From positions 1 through 64,000 of the forward strand of contig JBBDSH010000071.1 of NCBI GenBank assembly GCA_040905045.1: 64,000 bases of DNA. Direction: 5' to 3'. How positions within the stretch are numbered: position 1 is the first letter of the stretch; each line of letters begins with the position of its first letter. Made by a program: the position numbers and the translations under genes. Positions 51,700-59,555 of the stretch are shown one piece after another. This stretch comes from JBBDSH01 sp040905045. GTDB taxonomy: Bacteria > Pseudomonadota > Gammaproteobacteria > Eutrophobiales > Eutrophobiaceae. The notes beneath the pieces are model-generated. The model saw nothing but the letters and a program-made list of their open reading frames with translations. It did not search any database and had not been told where the DNA came from.

Positions 51700-52433
51700 T
51701 CCTCGGCTTTCAGCATCTCCCGAACACGGCTGCACTCGTCCTTGTAGCGTTCCGGCGTCAGCAAACCGCGCATGAGATCGAAGCGCAGGTAAACCAGCCA
51801 GGTGTTGAGGACATCGGTTTCGCAATAGTCACGGATGGCATCGATGTTGCCCTCAAGGTATTGATCCCAGACCTTCCCGCCGCTCATACCCATCTTGCCG
51901 GGAAAGCCGAGCATGGATGCGATCTGATCCAGCGGTGCAAAGGCCCGATTTTCATAGCCCGCCAGAATATCCATGAGATCGGTATGTCGTTCGTGGAAGC
52001 GGTTGATGTAATTGTTCCAGCGGTAGCTTTGATCGTCATTGCCGGTTTCCCAGTAACGGCGTGCCTGAACACCGTGCAACAGGGCCCGGTAATGCAAAAC
52101 CGGCAGATCGAAACCGCGGCCGTTCCAGGAAACCAGTTTCGGCGCATAACGCTCAATGCCCTCGAAAAAACGTTCTATCAGTTCGGCCTCGTTCGATTCG
52201 GTCGTGCCCAGGGTCCAGAGATTGAGTTTGTCGGAAGTGCTCAACAGGACGGAAACGGCAATGATCCGATGCAGATGCAGGCGCAGAAAGTCGGAGTTGC
52301 CGTCGGTCTCCTGACGGCGCCGGCTGAACATAACCTCCGCCGTTTCCTTGTCGGAAAGACCGTCTAGATCAAACAGCCTCCGGCCTGTTTCCACGTCGGG
52401 GATGGTTTCAATGTCAAATACAAGTATGTTCAT
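51657..52433 (-). CDS. Predicted 3'-5' exonuclease (PolB-like DEDD domain)
   Basis: This 258-residue protein has the DEDD nuclease motifs: NILVFDIETIPDVE at the start, LVSWNGRGFDLPVLHYRAL, HTDLMDILAGY and DYCETDVLNTWLVYLRF. It matches the stand-alone family related to the exonuclease domain of PolB DNA polymerases; the substrate is not known. The ATG at 52433 is chosen because an open extension to 52499 is repeat-derived. Its 3' end is duplicated across the assembly gap. Confidence 0.9.
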   Translation of the reverse strand: MNILVFDIETIPDVETGRRLFDLDGLSDKETAEVMFSRRRQETDGNSDFLRLHLHRIIAVSVLLSTSDKLNLWTLGTTESNEAELIERFFEGIERYAPKLVSWNGRGFDLPVLHYRALLHGVQARRYWETGNDDQSYRWNNYINRFHERHTDLMDILAGYENRAFAPLDQIASMLGFPGKMGMSGGKVWDQYLEGNIDAIRDYCETDVLNTWLVYLRFDLMRGLLTPERYKDECSRVREMLKAEDKPHLIEFLQAWDK

Positions 52434-52462
52434 AGTTATTATTATCAGTGACGGACTTGGCC

Positions 52463-52554
52463 GGTAAGGAGCGAGGAGAAAGGAGTGTAAACAAACCATG
52501 GCGTCACTTTACTCCTCACTCCTCACTCCTTACTCCTTACTCCTTACTCCTCAC
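52463..52554. repeat. Paired inverted heptad arrays, locus F (cysM to exonuclease gene)
   Basis: The left arm (52463-52490) has TAAGGAG/CGAGGAG units and the right arm (52508-52554) about six CTCCTYA units, separated by 17 nt. The right arm touches the cysM stop codon. Confidence 0.85.
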
Positions 52555-53459
52555 TACTTAAATACCCCGGTGGATAAATAGCGATCGCCGCGATCGCAGA
52601 TAATGGTGACGATGACGGCGTTTTCCACTTCCTGTGACAGGCGCAGTGCCGCGGAGATGGCACCGCCGGAGGAAATCCCGGCAAAGATGCCTTCCTCGGC
52701 GGCGAGACGCCGGGTCATGTCCTCGGCCTCGGCCGGGGTGATGTCAAGAATGCGGTCCACCCTTTGCTTCTGATAGATCTTCGGCAGATAGGCCTCCGGC
52801 CAGCGGCGGATGCCCGGAATATTTTCATCGCCTTCCGGCTGTACCCCGACAATTTGTATCTCCGGGTTCTTTTCCTTGAGGAAACGGGACACGCCCATAA
52901 TGGTACCGGTTGTGCCCATGGAACTGACGAAGTGGGTGACAGCACCATCGGTATCACGCCAGATCTCCGGGCCGGTGCCCTCGTAGTGGGCGCGGGGGTT
53001 GTCGGGATTGGCGAATTGATCCAGGACCATGCCCTCGCCGTCGCGTTCCATCTTTTCGGCCAAGTCGCGGGCGCCTTCCATGCCTTCCTGTTTGGTTACC
53101 GGGACGATCTCCGCGCCGAAGGCGCGCATGGCCGCCTGACGTTCCACGCTCATATGCTCGGGCATAATCAGCACCATGCGATAACCGCGGATGGCCGCCG
53201 CCATGGCCAGGGCGATACCGGTATTGCCGCTGGTGGCCTCGATCAGGGTATCCCCGGGCTTGATCTCGCCGCGCTCCTCGGCGTGCCTGATCATGCTCAC
53301 AGCCGGCCGGTCCTTGACGGAACCGGCGGGATTATCCCCTTCCAGCTTCGCCAGCAGGATATTGGTTGTATCCCCCGGAAGGCGCTGCAGGCGTACCAAC
53401 GGCGTATTGCCGACACAGGATTCGATAGTCGGATAGTAACCGGCGTCTTTTCCGTTGAT
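52554..53459 (-). CDS. cysM: Cysteine synthase B (CysM), start codon apparently ATC
   Basis: This PLP enzyme makes cysteine (or S-sulfocysteine) from O-acetylserine. The family N-terminus YPTIESCVGNTPLVRLQRLPG, the PLP lysine in NPAGSVKDRPA, the EATSGNTGIA loop and the ending CDRGDRYLSTGVF are all clear. The homologous part extends upstream of the first in-frame ATG/GTG/TTG (a TTG at 53399, inside the conserved CVGNTPLV). Seven bases after an AGGAG sits ATC at 53459, giving 301 residues. Either ATC is used or the true base is G (ATG). The C-terminus is short, ending at a heptad array. Confidence 0.9.
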   Translation of the reverse strand: MNGKDAGYYPTIESCVGNTPLVRLQRLPGDTTNILLAKLEGDNPAGSVKDRPAVSMIRHAEERGEIKPGDTLIEATSGNTGIALAMAAAIRGYRMVLIMPEHMSVERQAAMRAFGAEIVPVTKQEGMEGARDLAEKMERDGEGMVLDQFANPDNPRAHYEGTGPEIWRDTDGAVTHFVSSMGTTGTIMGVSRFLKEKNPEIQIVGVQPEGDENIPGIRRWPEAYLPKIYQKQRVDRILDITPAEAEDMTRRLAAEEGIFAGISSGGAISAALRLSQEVENAVIVTIICDRGDRYLSTGVFK

Positions 53460-53484
53460 GACGTTTCTCCTCGTGATTCGGAAT

Positions 53485-53961
53485 TCAGTTCTGCGGCATC
53501 AGGCTGCGCGCCATGATAATAGCGTCCTCGCGCCCGAAACTGGCCGGATAATAATTGCGCCGCACGCCCACATCATCGAACCCGGAACTCCGGTACAGTT
53601 GCTTGGCCGGATCATTGGACGGACGCACCTCGAGGAAAGCGGAATCCGCCCGGTGTTCAACGGCAATGTCCAGCATATAATCCAGCAACCGGCGCCCCAG
53701 ACCCATACCGTGTGTATCGGGATGAATACACAAATTGAGAATGTGACACTCGCCCACCGCTACGGACATGACGCAGTAACCTTCCAGAACACCATCCCTT
53801 TCCAGCACCCAACAGCAATAACCCACCCGCAGACAGTCACGGAAAATCGTCCGGCTCCAAGGGAAGTCGTAGGCCCGGGTTTCAATAGCCAGTACATCCG
53901 TCAGGTCCTCTTCAGCCATGGGCCGGATATGGATAAAGGCTTCTTCGACGACGGCACTCAT
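53485..53961 (-). CDS. rimI: Ribosomal protein bS18-alanine N-acetyltransferase RimI
   Basis: This 158-residue GNAT enzyme acetylates the N-terminus of S18. It has IRPMAEEDLTDVLAIETRAYDFPWS, the acetyl-CoA loop HGMGLGRRLLDYML, and LEVRPSNDPAKQLYRSSGFDDVGVRRNYYP, the last being typical of RimI. It is contiguous with the uracil-DNA glycosylase gene (no spacer), as often found in gammaproteobacteria. Confidence 0.94.
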   Translation of the reverse strand: MSAVVEEAFIHIRPMAEEDLTDVLAIETRAYDFPWSRTIFRDCLRVGYCCWVLERDGVLEGYCVMSVAVGECHILNLCIHPDTHGMGLGRRLLDYMLDIAVEHRADSAFLEVRPSNDPAKQLYRSSGFDDVGVRRNYYPASFGREDAIIMARSLMPQN

Positions 53962-54648
53962 TCACTGTCCCCGTAATATTTTCATGGCAAACCCGAGATC
54001 CTGCCACGACTTGCGTTTCTCCCGCGGCGAACGTAACAGATAGGCGGGATGATAGGTTACGACCACCGGTACCCGGGGTTCCGGATAGTCATAACACTTG
54101 CCCCGCATTCTACCTATGGGCGTATCCACTTTTAACAAATTTTGCGCGGCAACTCGACCCAGGGCAACTATCAGCCGGGGATTGACAAGTTCAATCTGTT
54201 TTTTCAGATAGGGTTCACAAGCGGCAACCTCTTCCGGTTTCGGATCACGATTCTTCGGTGGCCGGCTCTTGAGAATATTGGCGATATAGACATCTTCACG
54301 CTGAAAGCCGACGGCTTCGAGCATGGCGTTCAGCAGCTTGCCGGCCCGGCCGACGAAGGGTTCACCCTGGCGATCCTCCTCGGCACCCGGCGCCTCGCCG
54401 ATGAGCATGAGATCCGCCTGCCGGTTGCCGACGCCGAACACCGGCCGCGTGCGGGTTTTGTACAACTCGCAACGGCTACAGTTGATGACCTGTTCTTCCA
54501 GCTCGCGCCAGGCGGTGTCCTCATCCTCGATACCCGGCGCCAACGGGTCCGGCGCCACGGCGGGCGTTTCCATGACGGTATCCCGATGCACCCAGACATT
54601 GATGCCCATGAGCCGCAGCGTTTCCTGTTGCCGGCGGCTCAGGTTCAT
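53962..54648 (-). CDS. Family 4 (Fe-S) uracil-DNA glycosylase
   Basis: This 228-residue enzyme removes uracil from DNA. Motif A is GEAPGAEEDRQGEPFVGRAG, motif B is TYHPAYLLR, and cysteines at VINCSRCELYKT, AACEPY and RGKCYDYP match the Fe-S ligands of family 4. The N-terminal ~45 residues are a variable extension. It overlaps leuA by 4 nt, joining the DNA-repair/rimI pair to the branched-chain amino-acid operon. Confidence 0.93.
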   Translation of the reverse strand: MNLSRRQQETLRLMGINVWVHRDTVMETPAVAPDPLAPGIEDEDTAWRELEEQVINCSRCELYKTRTRPVFGVGNRQADLMLIGEAPGAEEDRQGEPFVGRAGKLLNAMLEAVGFQREDVYIANILKSRPPKNRDPKPEEVAACEPYLKKQIELVNPRLIVALGRVAAQNLLKVDTPIGRMRGKCYDYPEPRVPVVVTYHPAYLLRSPREKRKSWQDLGFAMKILRGQ

Positions 54649-56177
54649 AATTGCGGATGCGCCCGTTCGGTGGTGTCCATGGCTCTGTTGACGGCGTTGA
54701 CATAGGCCCGCGCCGAGGCGGCAACGATGTCGGTATCGGAACCGCGGCCATTGATGATGCGGCCGTCCTTCGCCACCCGCACCGTCACCTCACCCTGGGA
54801 ATCGGTACCGCCGGTAATACTGTTGACGGAATAGAGCTGCAGCAGACAACCGCTGTTCACCACCGATTCTATCGCCTTGAAAACGGCATCCACCGGACCA
54901 TCACCCTGGGCGTGGCCGGTCTTCTCCTCGCCATCAACGGCAAGGACAATCTCGGCGCTGGGGGTTTCACCGGTTTCCAGCACCGCCTTCATGGACAGGA
55001 AACGAATGCGGTCATTACCGGACTGCAGCGTATCCGCAACCAGGGCCTGCAGATCCTCATCGTAAATCTCGTACTTCTTGTCCGCCAGATCCTTGAAGCG
55101 CTGGAAGGCCTCATTGAGTTCCTCCTCACCTTCGAATTCGTACCCCAGTTCCTTGAGCCGGGTCTTGAAGGCATTGCGGCCGGAGTGCTTGCCCAATACC
55201 AGGCGATTGTCATGCCAGCCCACGTCCTGGGCGCGCATGATCTCGTAGGTCTCGCGGCTCTTGATGACGCCGTCCTGGTGAATACCGGATTCGTGGGCGA
55301 AGGCATTGGCCCCGACCACCGCCTTGTTGGGCTGGACGTGAAAACCGGTGATGTTGGCGACCAGACGCGAACAGTTGAGGATCTCCCGCGTGTCCAGCTC
55401 CGTATCGCAGGGGAATACGTCCTGGCGCGTACGCACCGCCATGACGATCTCCTCCAGAGCCGCATTGCCGGCCCGCTCGCCCAGTCCGTTGATTGTGCAC
55501 TCCACTTGACGCGCACCGTTCAATACGGCGGCCAGGGAATTGGCCACGGCCAGGCCGAGATCGTTGTGACAATGCACGGAAAACACCGCCTTGTCCGAAT
55601 TGGGCACCCGTTCCATGATCTGATGGATGGTCTCGCCGAACTGGGCCGGAACGCTGTAACCCACGGTGTCCGGGATATTGATGGTGGTGGCGCCGGCATC
55701 GATCACCGCCTCAATAACACGACAGAGAAAATCCAGCTCGGAACGGCCGGCGTCCTCGGGCGAGAACTCGACGTTATCCACATGATTCCGCGCGTATTTC
55801 ACCGCGCGCACGGCATGTTCCACCACCTCGTCGGGGCTCATGCGCAGCTTGTGTTCCATATGGATGGGCGATGTGGCGATAAAGGTGTGAATACGCGAGG
55901 ACGCGGCCGGCTTCAGTGCCTCGGCGGCGGCATCAATATCCTGTTCGCCGGTGCGGGCCAGGCCGCAGACGGTGCTGTCCCTGACCGCTTCAGCCACAGC
56001 CTTTACAGCCTCGAAATCGCCGCGGCTGGCCACCGGAAAACCGGCCTCAATGACGTCGACACGCAGTTTTTCCAGCGCCTTGGCCACCTGCACCTTTTCT
56101 TCGCGGTTCATGCTGGCGCCGGGACTCTGCTCGCCGTCCCGCAATGTGGTATCGAATATGTATAACTTGTCTTTCAT
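54645..56177 (-). CDS. leuA: 2-isopropylmalate synthase
   Basis: This 510-residue enzyme condenses acetyl-CoA with 2-ketoisovalerate, the first step of leucine synthesis. It has the DRE-TIM signature FDTTLRDGEQSPGASM, FSVHCHNDLGLAVANSLAAV, GLGERAGNAALEEIVMA, and a C-terminal LeuA dimer/regulatory domain (from about 390) that binds leucine for feedback. The ATG at 56177 follows GGGAG; a TTG at 56192 opens the frame slightly further. It lies downstream of pssA. Confidence 0.96.
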   Translation of the reverse strand: MKDKLYIFDTTLRDGEQSPGASMNREEKVQVAKALEKLRVDVIEAGFPVASRGDFEAVKAVAEAVRDSTVCGLARTGEQDIDAAAEALKPAASSRIHTFIATSPIHMEHKLRMSPDEVVEHAVRAVKYARNHVDNVEFSPEDAGRSELDFLCRVIEAVIDAGATTINIPDTVGYSVPAQFGETIHQIMERVPNSDKAVFSVHCHNDLGLAVANSLAAVLNGARQVECTINGLGERAGNAALEEIVMAVRTRQDVFPCDTELDTREILNCSRLVANITGFHVQPNKAVVGANAFAHESGIHQDGVIKSRETYEIMRAQDVGWHDNRLVLGKHSGRNAFKTRLKELGYEFEGEEELNEAFQRFKDLADKKYEIYDEDLQALVADTLQSGNDRIRFLSMKAVLETGETPSAEIVLAVDGEEKTGHAQGDGPVDAVFKAIESVVNSGCLLQLYSVNSITGGTDSQGEVTVRVAKDGRIINGRGSDTDIVAASARAYVNAVNRAMDTTERAHPQL

Positions 56178-56189
56178 GTCAGGCGCTCC

Positions 56190-56224
56190 CAAGAACCTGT
56201 CTTGGAATTCTGAGACGGGTTCTT
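56190..56224. repeat. Hairpin AAGAACCTGTCT / AGACGGGTTCTT upstream of leuA
   Basis: Arms of 12 bp (one mismatch) around a 10-nt loop lie immediately before the leuA ribosome-binding site. A related half-site (AGAACCTGTCTCAAGATTCT) is at 61882-61901. The remainder of the 278-nt pssA-leuA spacer shows no gene and no leucine-rich leader peptide that I could support. Confidence 0.55.
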
Positions 56225-56455
56225 AAACATAAGTATAAAGATAAACTGAAATCGTGCCGCCTGGCGACACAAAATTCACGGAATACTACAGAGGATGTGG
56301 AAGTAGATTATCTGCCCTGGACGGGCAGGAGCAGCAGGCCGAGCAGACGAGCGCGGATCGCCGGAGCAGGGCCGGCAACCGGGAAGGTATTCATCGCTGT
56401 CGTCTTGGTAATCATATTTCAAACTATAACGCTATCCGGGCCGGTTTGCCAATAT

Positions 56456-57220
56456 TTATGTTTCATCGCCGCTTGAATCGCTTTCCGCCCCCTTGCGCTG
56501 AGCGCGGTGCCGCCGCAGCATCACCAGCGTGAATATGGGGCCGGATACGGCATAACTCAAGGCGATGAGAAACAGCGTCATGGGCGGATTGACGGCGATA
56601 AAGACAAACACCAGGACGATAACAGATACCGTGACGAACGGCACCCGGCCGCGCAAATCGAACTGTTTGAAACTGTGATAGCGGATATTGCTGACCATGA
56701 GTACGCCGGCAATCACCGTCAGCGGCAGGGCAAAGGCGACCATGCCGCCTTCCCGGCCGGGGAAGCCCTGGCTGTCACCCAGCCAGATCATGCCGGCTAT
56801 CAGGGCGGCTGCCGCCGGGCTGGGCAGCCCCTGGAAAAAGCGCTTGTCGGCGCTGGCCGCCTGGGTGTTGAAGCGCGCCAGGCGCAGTGCCGCCGCCGCT
56901 GCATAGATAAAGGCCGCGGACCAGCCAATCTTGCCCAGACCGGACAGGGACCATTCATAGGCCACCAGCGCCGGCGCCAGACCGAAGGAAATAAGGTCGG
57001 AAAGACTGTCGTACTGGACGCCGAAATCGCTCTGGGTATTGGTCATGCGGGCGATACGCCCGTCCATGCCGTCCAGGATCATGGCGACGAAGATAGCGAT
57101 GGCGGCCGCCTCGAAATCGCCGTTGATGCCGGCCACGATGGCATAAAAACCGGCAAACAGGGCCGAGGTGGTAAACAGATTCGGCAGCAGGTAGATACCG
57201 CGACGGCGTGGACTGGTCAT
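56456..57220 (-). CDS. pssA: CDP-diacylglycerol-serine O-phosphatidyltransferase
   Basis: This 254-residue inner-membrane enzyme makes phosphatidylserine. The CDP-alcohol phosphotransferase signature is complete: DGRIAR, then Gly after eight residues (FG) and two further Asp (YDSLSD). About eight membrane helices are visible. It lies between the psd-like gene and leuA, a grouping with ilvBHC seen in several proteobacteria. Confidence 0.94.
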   Translation of the reverse strand: MTSPRRRGIYLLPNLFTTSALFAGFYAIVAGINGDFEAAAIAIFVAMILDGMDGRIARMTNTQSDFGVQYDSLSDLISFGLAPALVAYEWSLSGLGKIGWSAAFIYAAAAALRLARFNTQAASADKRFFQGLPSPAAAALIAGMIWLGDSQGFPGREGGMVAFALPLTVIAGVLMVSNIRYHSFKQFDLRGRVPFVTVSVIVLVFVFIAVNPPMTLFLIALSYAVSGPIFTLVMLRRHRAQRKGAESDSSGDET

Positions 57221-57282
57221 TTTATCTCATTCAGCATGAACCGGGCGATTACAGTAGCAGGAAAGCCGCATTCACCGCCACA

Positions 57283-57458
57283 CTAGTACCTCGACACAGG
57301 AATTATGATGAATTCAGCGCCGGACCAGGGCCTTTCCCGCAAGGCGCGGCGGCGCCGGCAGAGTGGGCCCTCTGTCAAGCCGGCACAACGCAGCGGAAAA
57401 GGCACTGGCTGCTTTTGGATTGACTGAATTCATCATAATCCCTGTGTCGAGGTACTAG
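57283..57458. mobile_element. MITE-like element, 176 bp with 35-bp terminal inverted repeats
   Basis: Arms 57283-57317 and 57424-57458 (both ending CTAGTACCTCGACACAGG on the outside) are complementary except one base. The interior also folds back (CCAGGGCCTTTCCCGC against GCGGAAAAGGCACTGG, then GCAGAG-TGGGCC-CTCTGT). It has no coding capacity. No clear target-site duplication beyond a possible CTAG was identified. It fills the psd-pssA spacer. Confidence 0.75.
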
Positions 57459-57468
57459 GAAAGTGGAA

Positions 57469-58119
57469 TCAGGGCTTTGCGGCACCGTTCGCACGTTTAT
57501 GCACCAGCTTGCCGATGATGCCCGTGCCGGAATCGATGTGATCTCCCTGCTTTGCCTCCATCCGCGTGGATTCGGGCATATAGACATCGATCACACCGGC
57601 AAGAAACAGGAATCCGCAAGGCTGGCCCTGGCCGATACGGTCACCACACTGCAGGGTCAGTCTGACCATGAGTCCGGTCATTGCCATTCCCAGCGACAGG
57701 GTCACATCCTCGCCCTCATCCGTGCGGATGTGGTAGGTATAGCGCCTCCGGATACCGGGCTCCTGCGGCTTTGAAGACCACTGGTTCATTACCTTGCCCT
57801 CAATGGGGCTGCGCAGGGAATGAACATCCAGCAGGGACATATGGATCCGGCATCTGTGCGCCTCCCTCTCCAGCCAGGGATCGGTCACCTTTTCAACAGA
57901 TGCTACCGTTCCGCTGGCGGGACTGACAACGGCCAGGGGAACCGGCGGCACTTCACGCCTGGGGTCCCGGAATACGAACACCACCGCCAGCGTGATTAAC
58001 ACCAGCACGGCGGCAGGCAGCCAGCCGACAAAGACCTTGGCGGCGACAATCAGGGCCAGCAAAGCCGCGATAAGCGGCCAGCCCTGACGCGCGATAACAG
58101 GATTACCGTTGGTCGACAT
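57469..58119 (-). CDS. Phosphatidylserine decarboxylase-like protein lacking the pyruvoyl serine
   Basis: This 216-residue protein aligns with the short form of phosphatidylserine decarboxylase: two N-terminal helices, FRDPRREVPPVPLAVVSPASGTV, and IHMSLLDVHSLRSPIEGKV. The self-cleavage site, normally RFGSRVD with Ser becoming the pyruvoyl group, reads LFLAGVID here, so Gly replaces Ser. It should not process itself or decarboxylate by the known mechanism. Its position between ilvC and pssA is the usual psd position. It may be inactive, regulatory, or wrongly assembled at this codon. Confidence 0.8.
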   Translation of the reverse strand: MSTNGNPVIARQGWPLIAALLALIVAAKVFVGWLPAAVLVLITLAVVFVFRDPRREVPPVPLAVVSPASGTVASVEKVTDPWLEREAHRCRIHMSLLDVHSLRSPIEGKVMNQWSSKPQEPGIRRRYTYHIRTDEGEDVTLSLGMAMTGLMVRLTLQCGDRIGQGQPCGFLFLAGVIDVYMPESTRMEAKQGDHIDSGTGIIGKLVHKRANGAAKP

Positions 58120-58184
58120 AATCAGGCAATCGGGCTACGTCTGTACAACTGAACGACCGAAATACATCAGGCAAGGATAGTTAT

Positions 58185-59201
58185 TCAGTTTTTGTCCTGA
58201 TCCACAAGTTTGTTGGCACTGATCCACGGCATCATGGAGCGCAGTTTTGAACCCACCTGCTCGATCTGGTGTTCGCGGCTCAACCGTCTCTGCGCCTTCA
58301 TGACGGCATTGCCGGTGCGGTTTTCCATAATGAACTCCCGCGCGAAACGGCCGTCCCGGATTTCGGCGAGGATCTCCTTCATGGCCCGGCGCGATTCCTC
58401 ATTGATAACCCGGGGGCCGCGGGTGTAGTCGCCGTACTCGGCAGTATTGGAAACGGAATAACGCATATCGGCCATGCCGCCTTCATAAAGCAGATCGACG
58501 ATCAGCTTGGTTTCATGCAGGCATTCGAAGTAGGCCATCTCCGGCGCATAGCCCGCCTCCACCAGGGTCTCGAAACCGGCCTCAATCAGGGCGGAAATGC
58601 CGCCGCAGAGGACGGTCTGTTCGCCGAACAGGTCGGTTTCCGTCTCTTCCTGAAAGCTGGTTTCGATAACACCGGCACGGCCGCCGCCGTTGGCGCTGGC
58701 ATAAGCCAGGGCCAGTTCCTTGCTTTGACCGGACGGATCCTGGAACACCGCGATGAGGGACGGCACGCCGCCGCCCTGGGTGTAGGTGGAACGGACCAGG
58801 TGACCGGGCCCCTTCGGCGCAATCATGAACACGTCCAGATCGGCGCGCGGCTCGATCTGCCGGAAATGGATATTGAAGCCATGGGCAAAGGCCAGTGCGG
58901 CGCCCCTCTTGATGTTGGGTTCGATCTGGTTTTCATACAGGGCGGCCTGGTGCTCGTCCGGCGCCAGTACCATGACCACGTCGGCCCAGGCCACGGCGTC
59001 TTCGATGGATTTTACCGTCAGGCCGGCCTTTTCCGCCTTGGCCGCGGAAGCCGAGCCCTTGCGCAGGCCGACACAAACCTCGACGCCGGAATCATTGAGA
59101 TTGTTGGCATGGGCATGCCCTTGCGAACCGTAGCCGATGATGGCCACTTTCTTCGCCTGGATCAGGGATAAATCTGCATCTTTGTCATAGTAAATATTCA
59201 T
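58185..59201 (-). CDS. ilvC: Ketol-acid reductoisomerase (NADP+)
   Basis: This 338-residue class I enzyme performs the second step of valine/isoleucine synthesis. It has the NADPH fingerprint GYGSQGHAHANNL (24-36), MIAPKGPGHLVR, and the metal-binding DLFGEQTVLCGG and CLHETKLIVDLLYEGG. The start MNIYYDKDADLSLIQ is the normal family start. Its first ~16 codons are repeated on the other side of the assembly gap, an artefact, so the gene is complete as given. Confidence 0.96.
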   Translation of the reverse strand: MNIYYDKDADLSLIQAKKVAIIGYGSQGHAHANNLNDSGVEVCVGLRKGSASAAKAEKAGLTVKSIEDAVAWADVVMVLAPDEHQAALYENQIEPNIKRGAALAFAHGFNIHFRQIEPRADLDVFMIAPKGPGHLVRSTYTQGGGVPSLIAVFQDPSGQSKELALAYASANGGGRAGVIETSFQEETETDLFGEQTVLCGGISALIEAGFETLVEAGYAPEMAYFECLHETKLIVDLLYEGGMADMRYSVSNTAEYGDYTRGPRVINEESRRAMKEILAEIRDGRFAREFIMENRTGNAVMKAQRRLSREHQIEQVGSKLRSMMPWISANKLVDQDKN

Positions 59202-59364
59202 ACGCCTTTNNNNNNNNNNNNNNNNNNNNNNNNNNNNNNNNNNNNNNNNNNNNNNNNNNNNNNNNNNNNNNNNNNNNNNNNNNNNNNNNNNNNNNNNNNN
59301 NNNNNNNNNGCCTGGATCAGGGATAAATCTGCATCTTTGTCATAGTAAATATTCATACGCCTTT
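59155..59364. other. Assembly gap (100 N) flanked by identical 55-bp sequences
   Basis: The Ns span 59210-59309. Bases 59155-59209 and 59310-59364 are the same. As at 51490-51699, this points to an unmerged one-k-mer contig overlap. The real distance from ilvC to ilvN is probably 155 nt shorter than drawn. Confidence 0.9.
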
Positions 59365-59420
59365 TCTTCACCTTTAATTTAGCTTTCGGTTTATCCTTAT
59401 TCTTATATTGACTGAGATCC

Positions 59421-59505
59421 GCCACAGAGGGGCACAGAGATCACAGAGTTAAAAACTCCGGCGGGTTGCCTTCTCAACTCTGTGACCCTCTGTGTCCTCT
59501 GTGGC
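59421..59505. repeat. Foldback of CACAGAG units (GCCACAGAGG..CCTCTGTGGC)
   Basis: Arms of 30 nt (59421-59450 and 59476-59505) built of CACAGAG units pair with about three mismatches around a 25-nt loop. It lies between ilvN and ilvC and is followed at 59530-59563 by CGAATCCC-type units. The rest of this spacer shows no gene. Confidence 0.85.
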
Positions 59506-59555
59506 TATAAAAATTTCTTCCTGCTGCTGACGAATCCCAACCCCCGAGCCACGAA

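Noticed and set aside
54651..56165. A 504-codon open frame antisense to leuA
   Set aside because: leuA is conserved end to end; the opposite frame has no recognisable domain, no ribosome-binding site and His/Gly-rich composition typical of shadow frames.
56193..56455. A leucine leader peptide/attenuator before leuA
   Set aside because: No short frame with a run of Leu codons before a terminator was found; only a simple hairpin is present.
59198..59425. Apparent second ilvC start with a frame running through Ns
   Set aside because: It is the duplicated 55-bp contig end; the true gene ends its upstream region at 59201.
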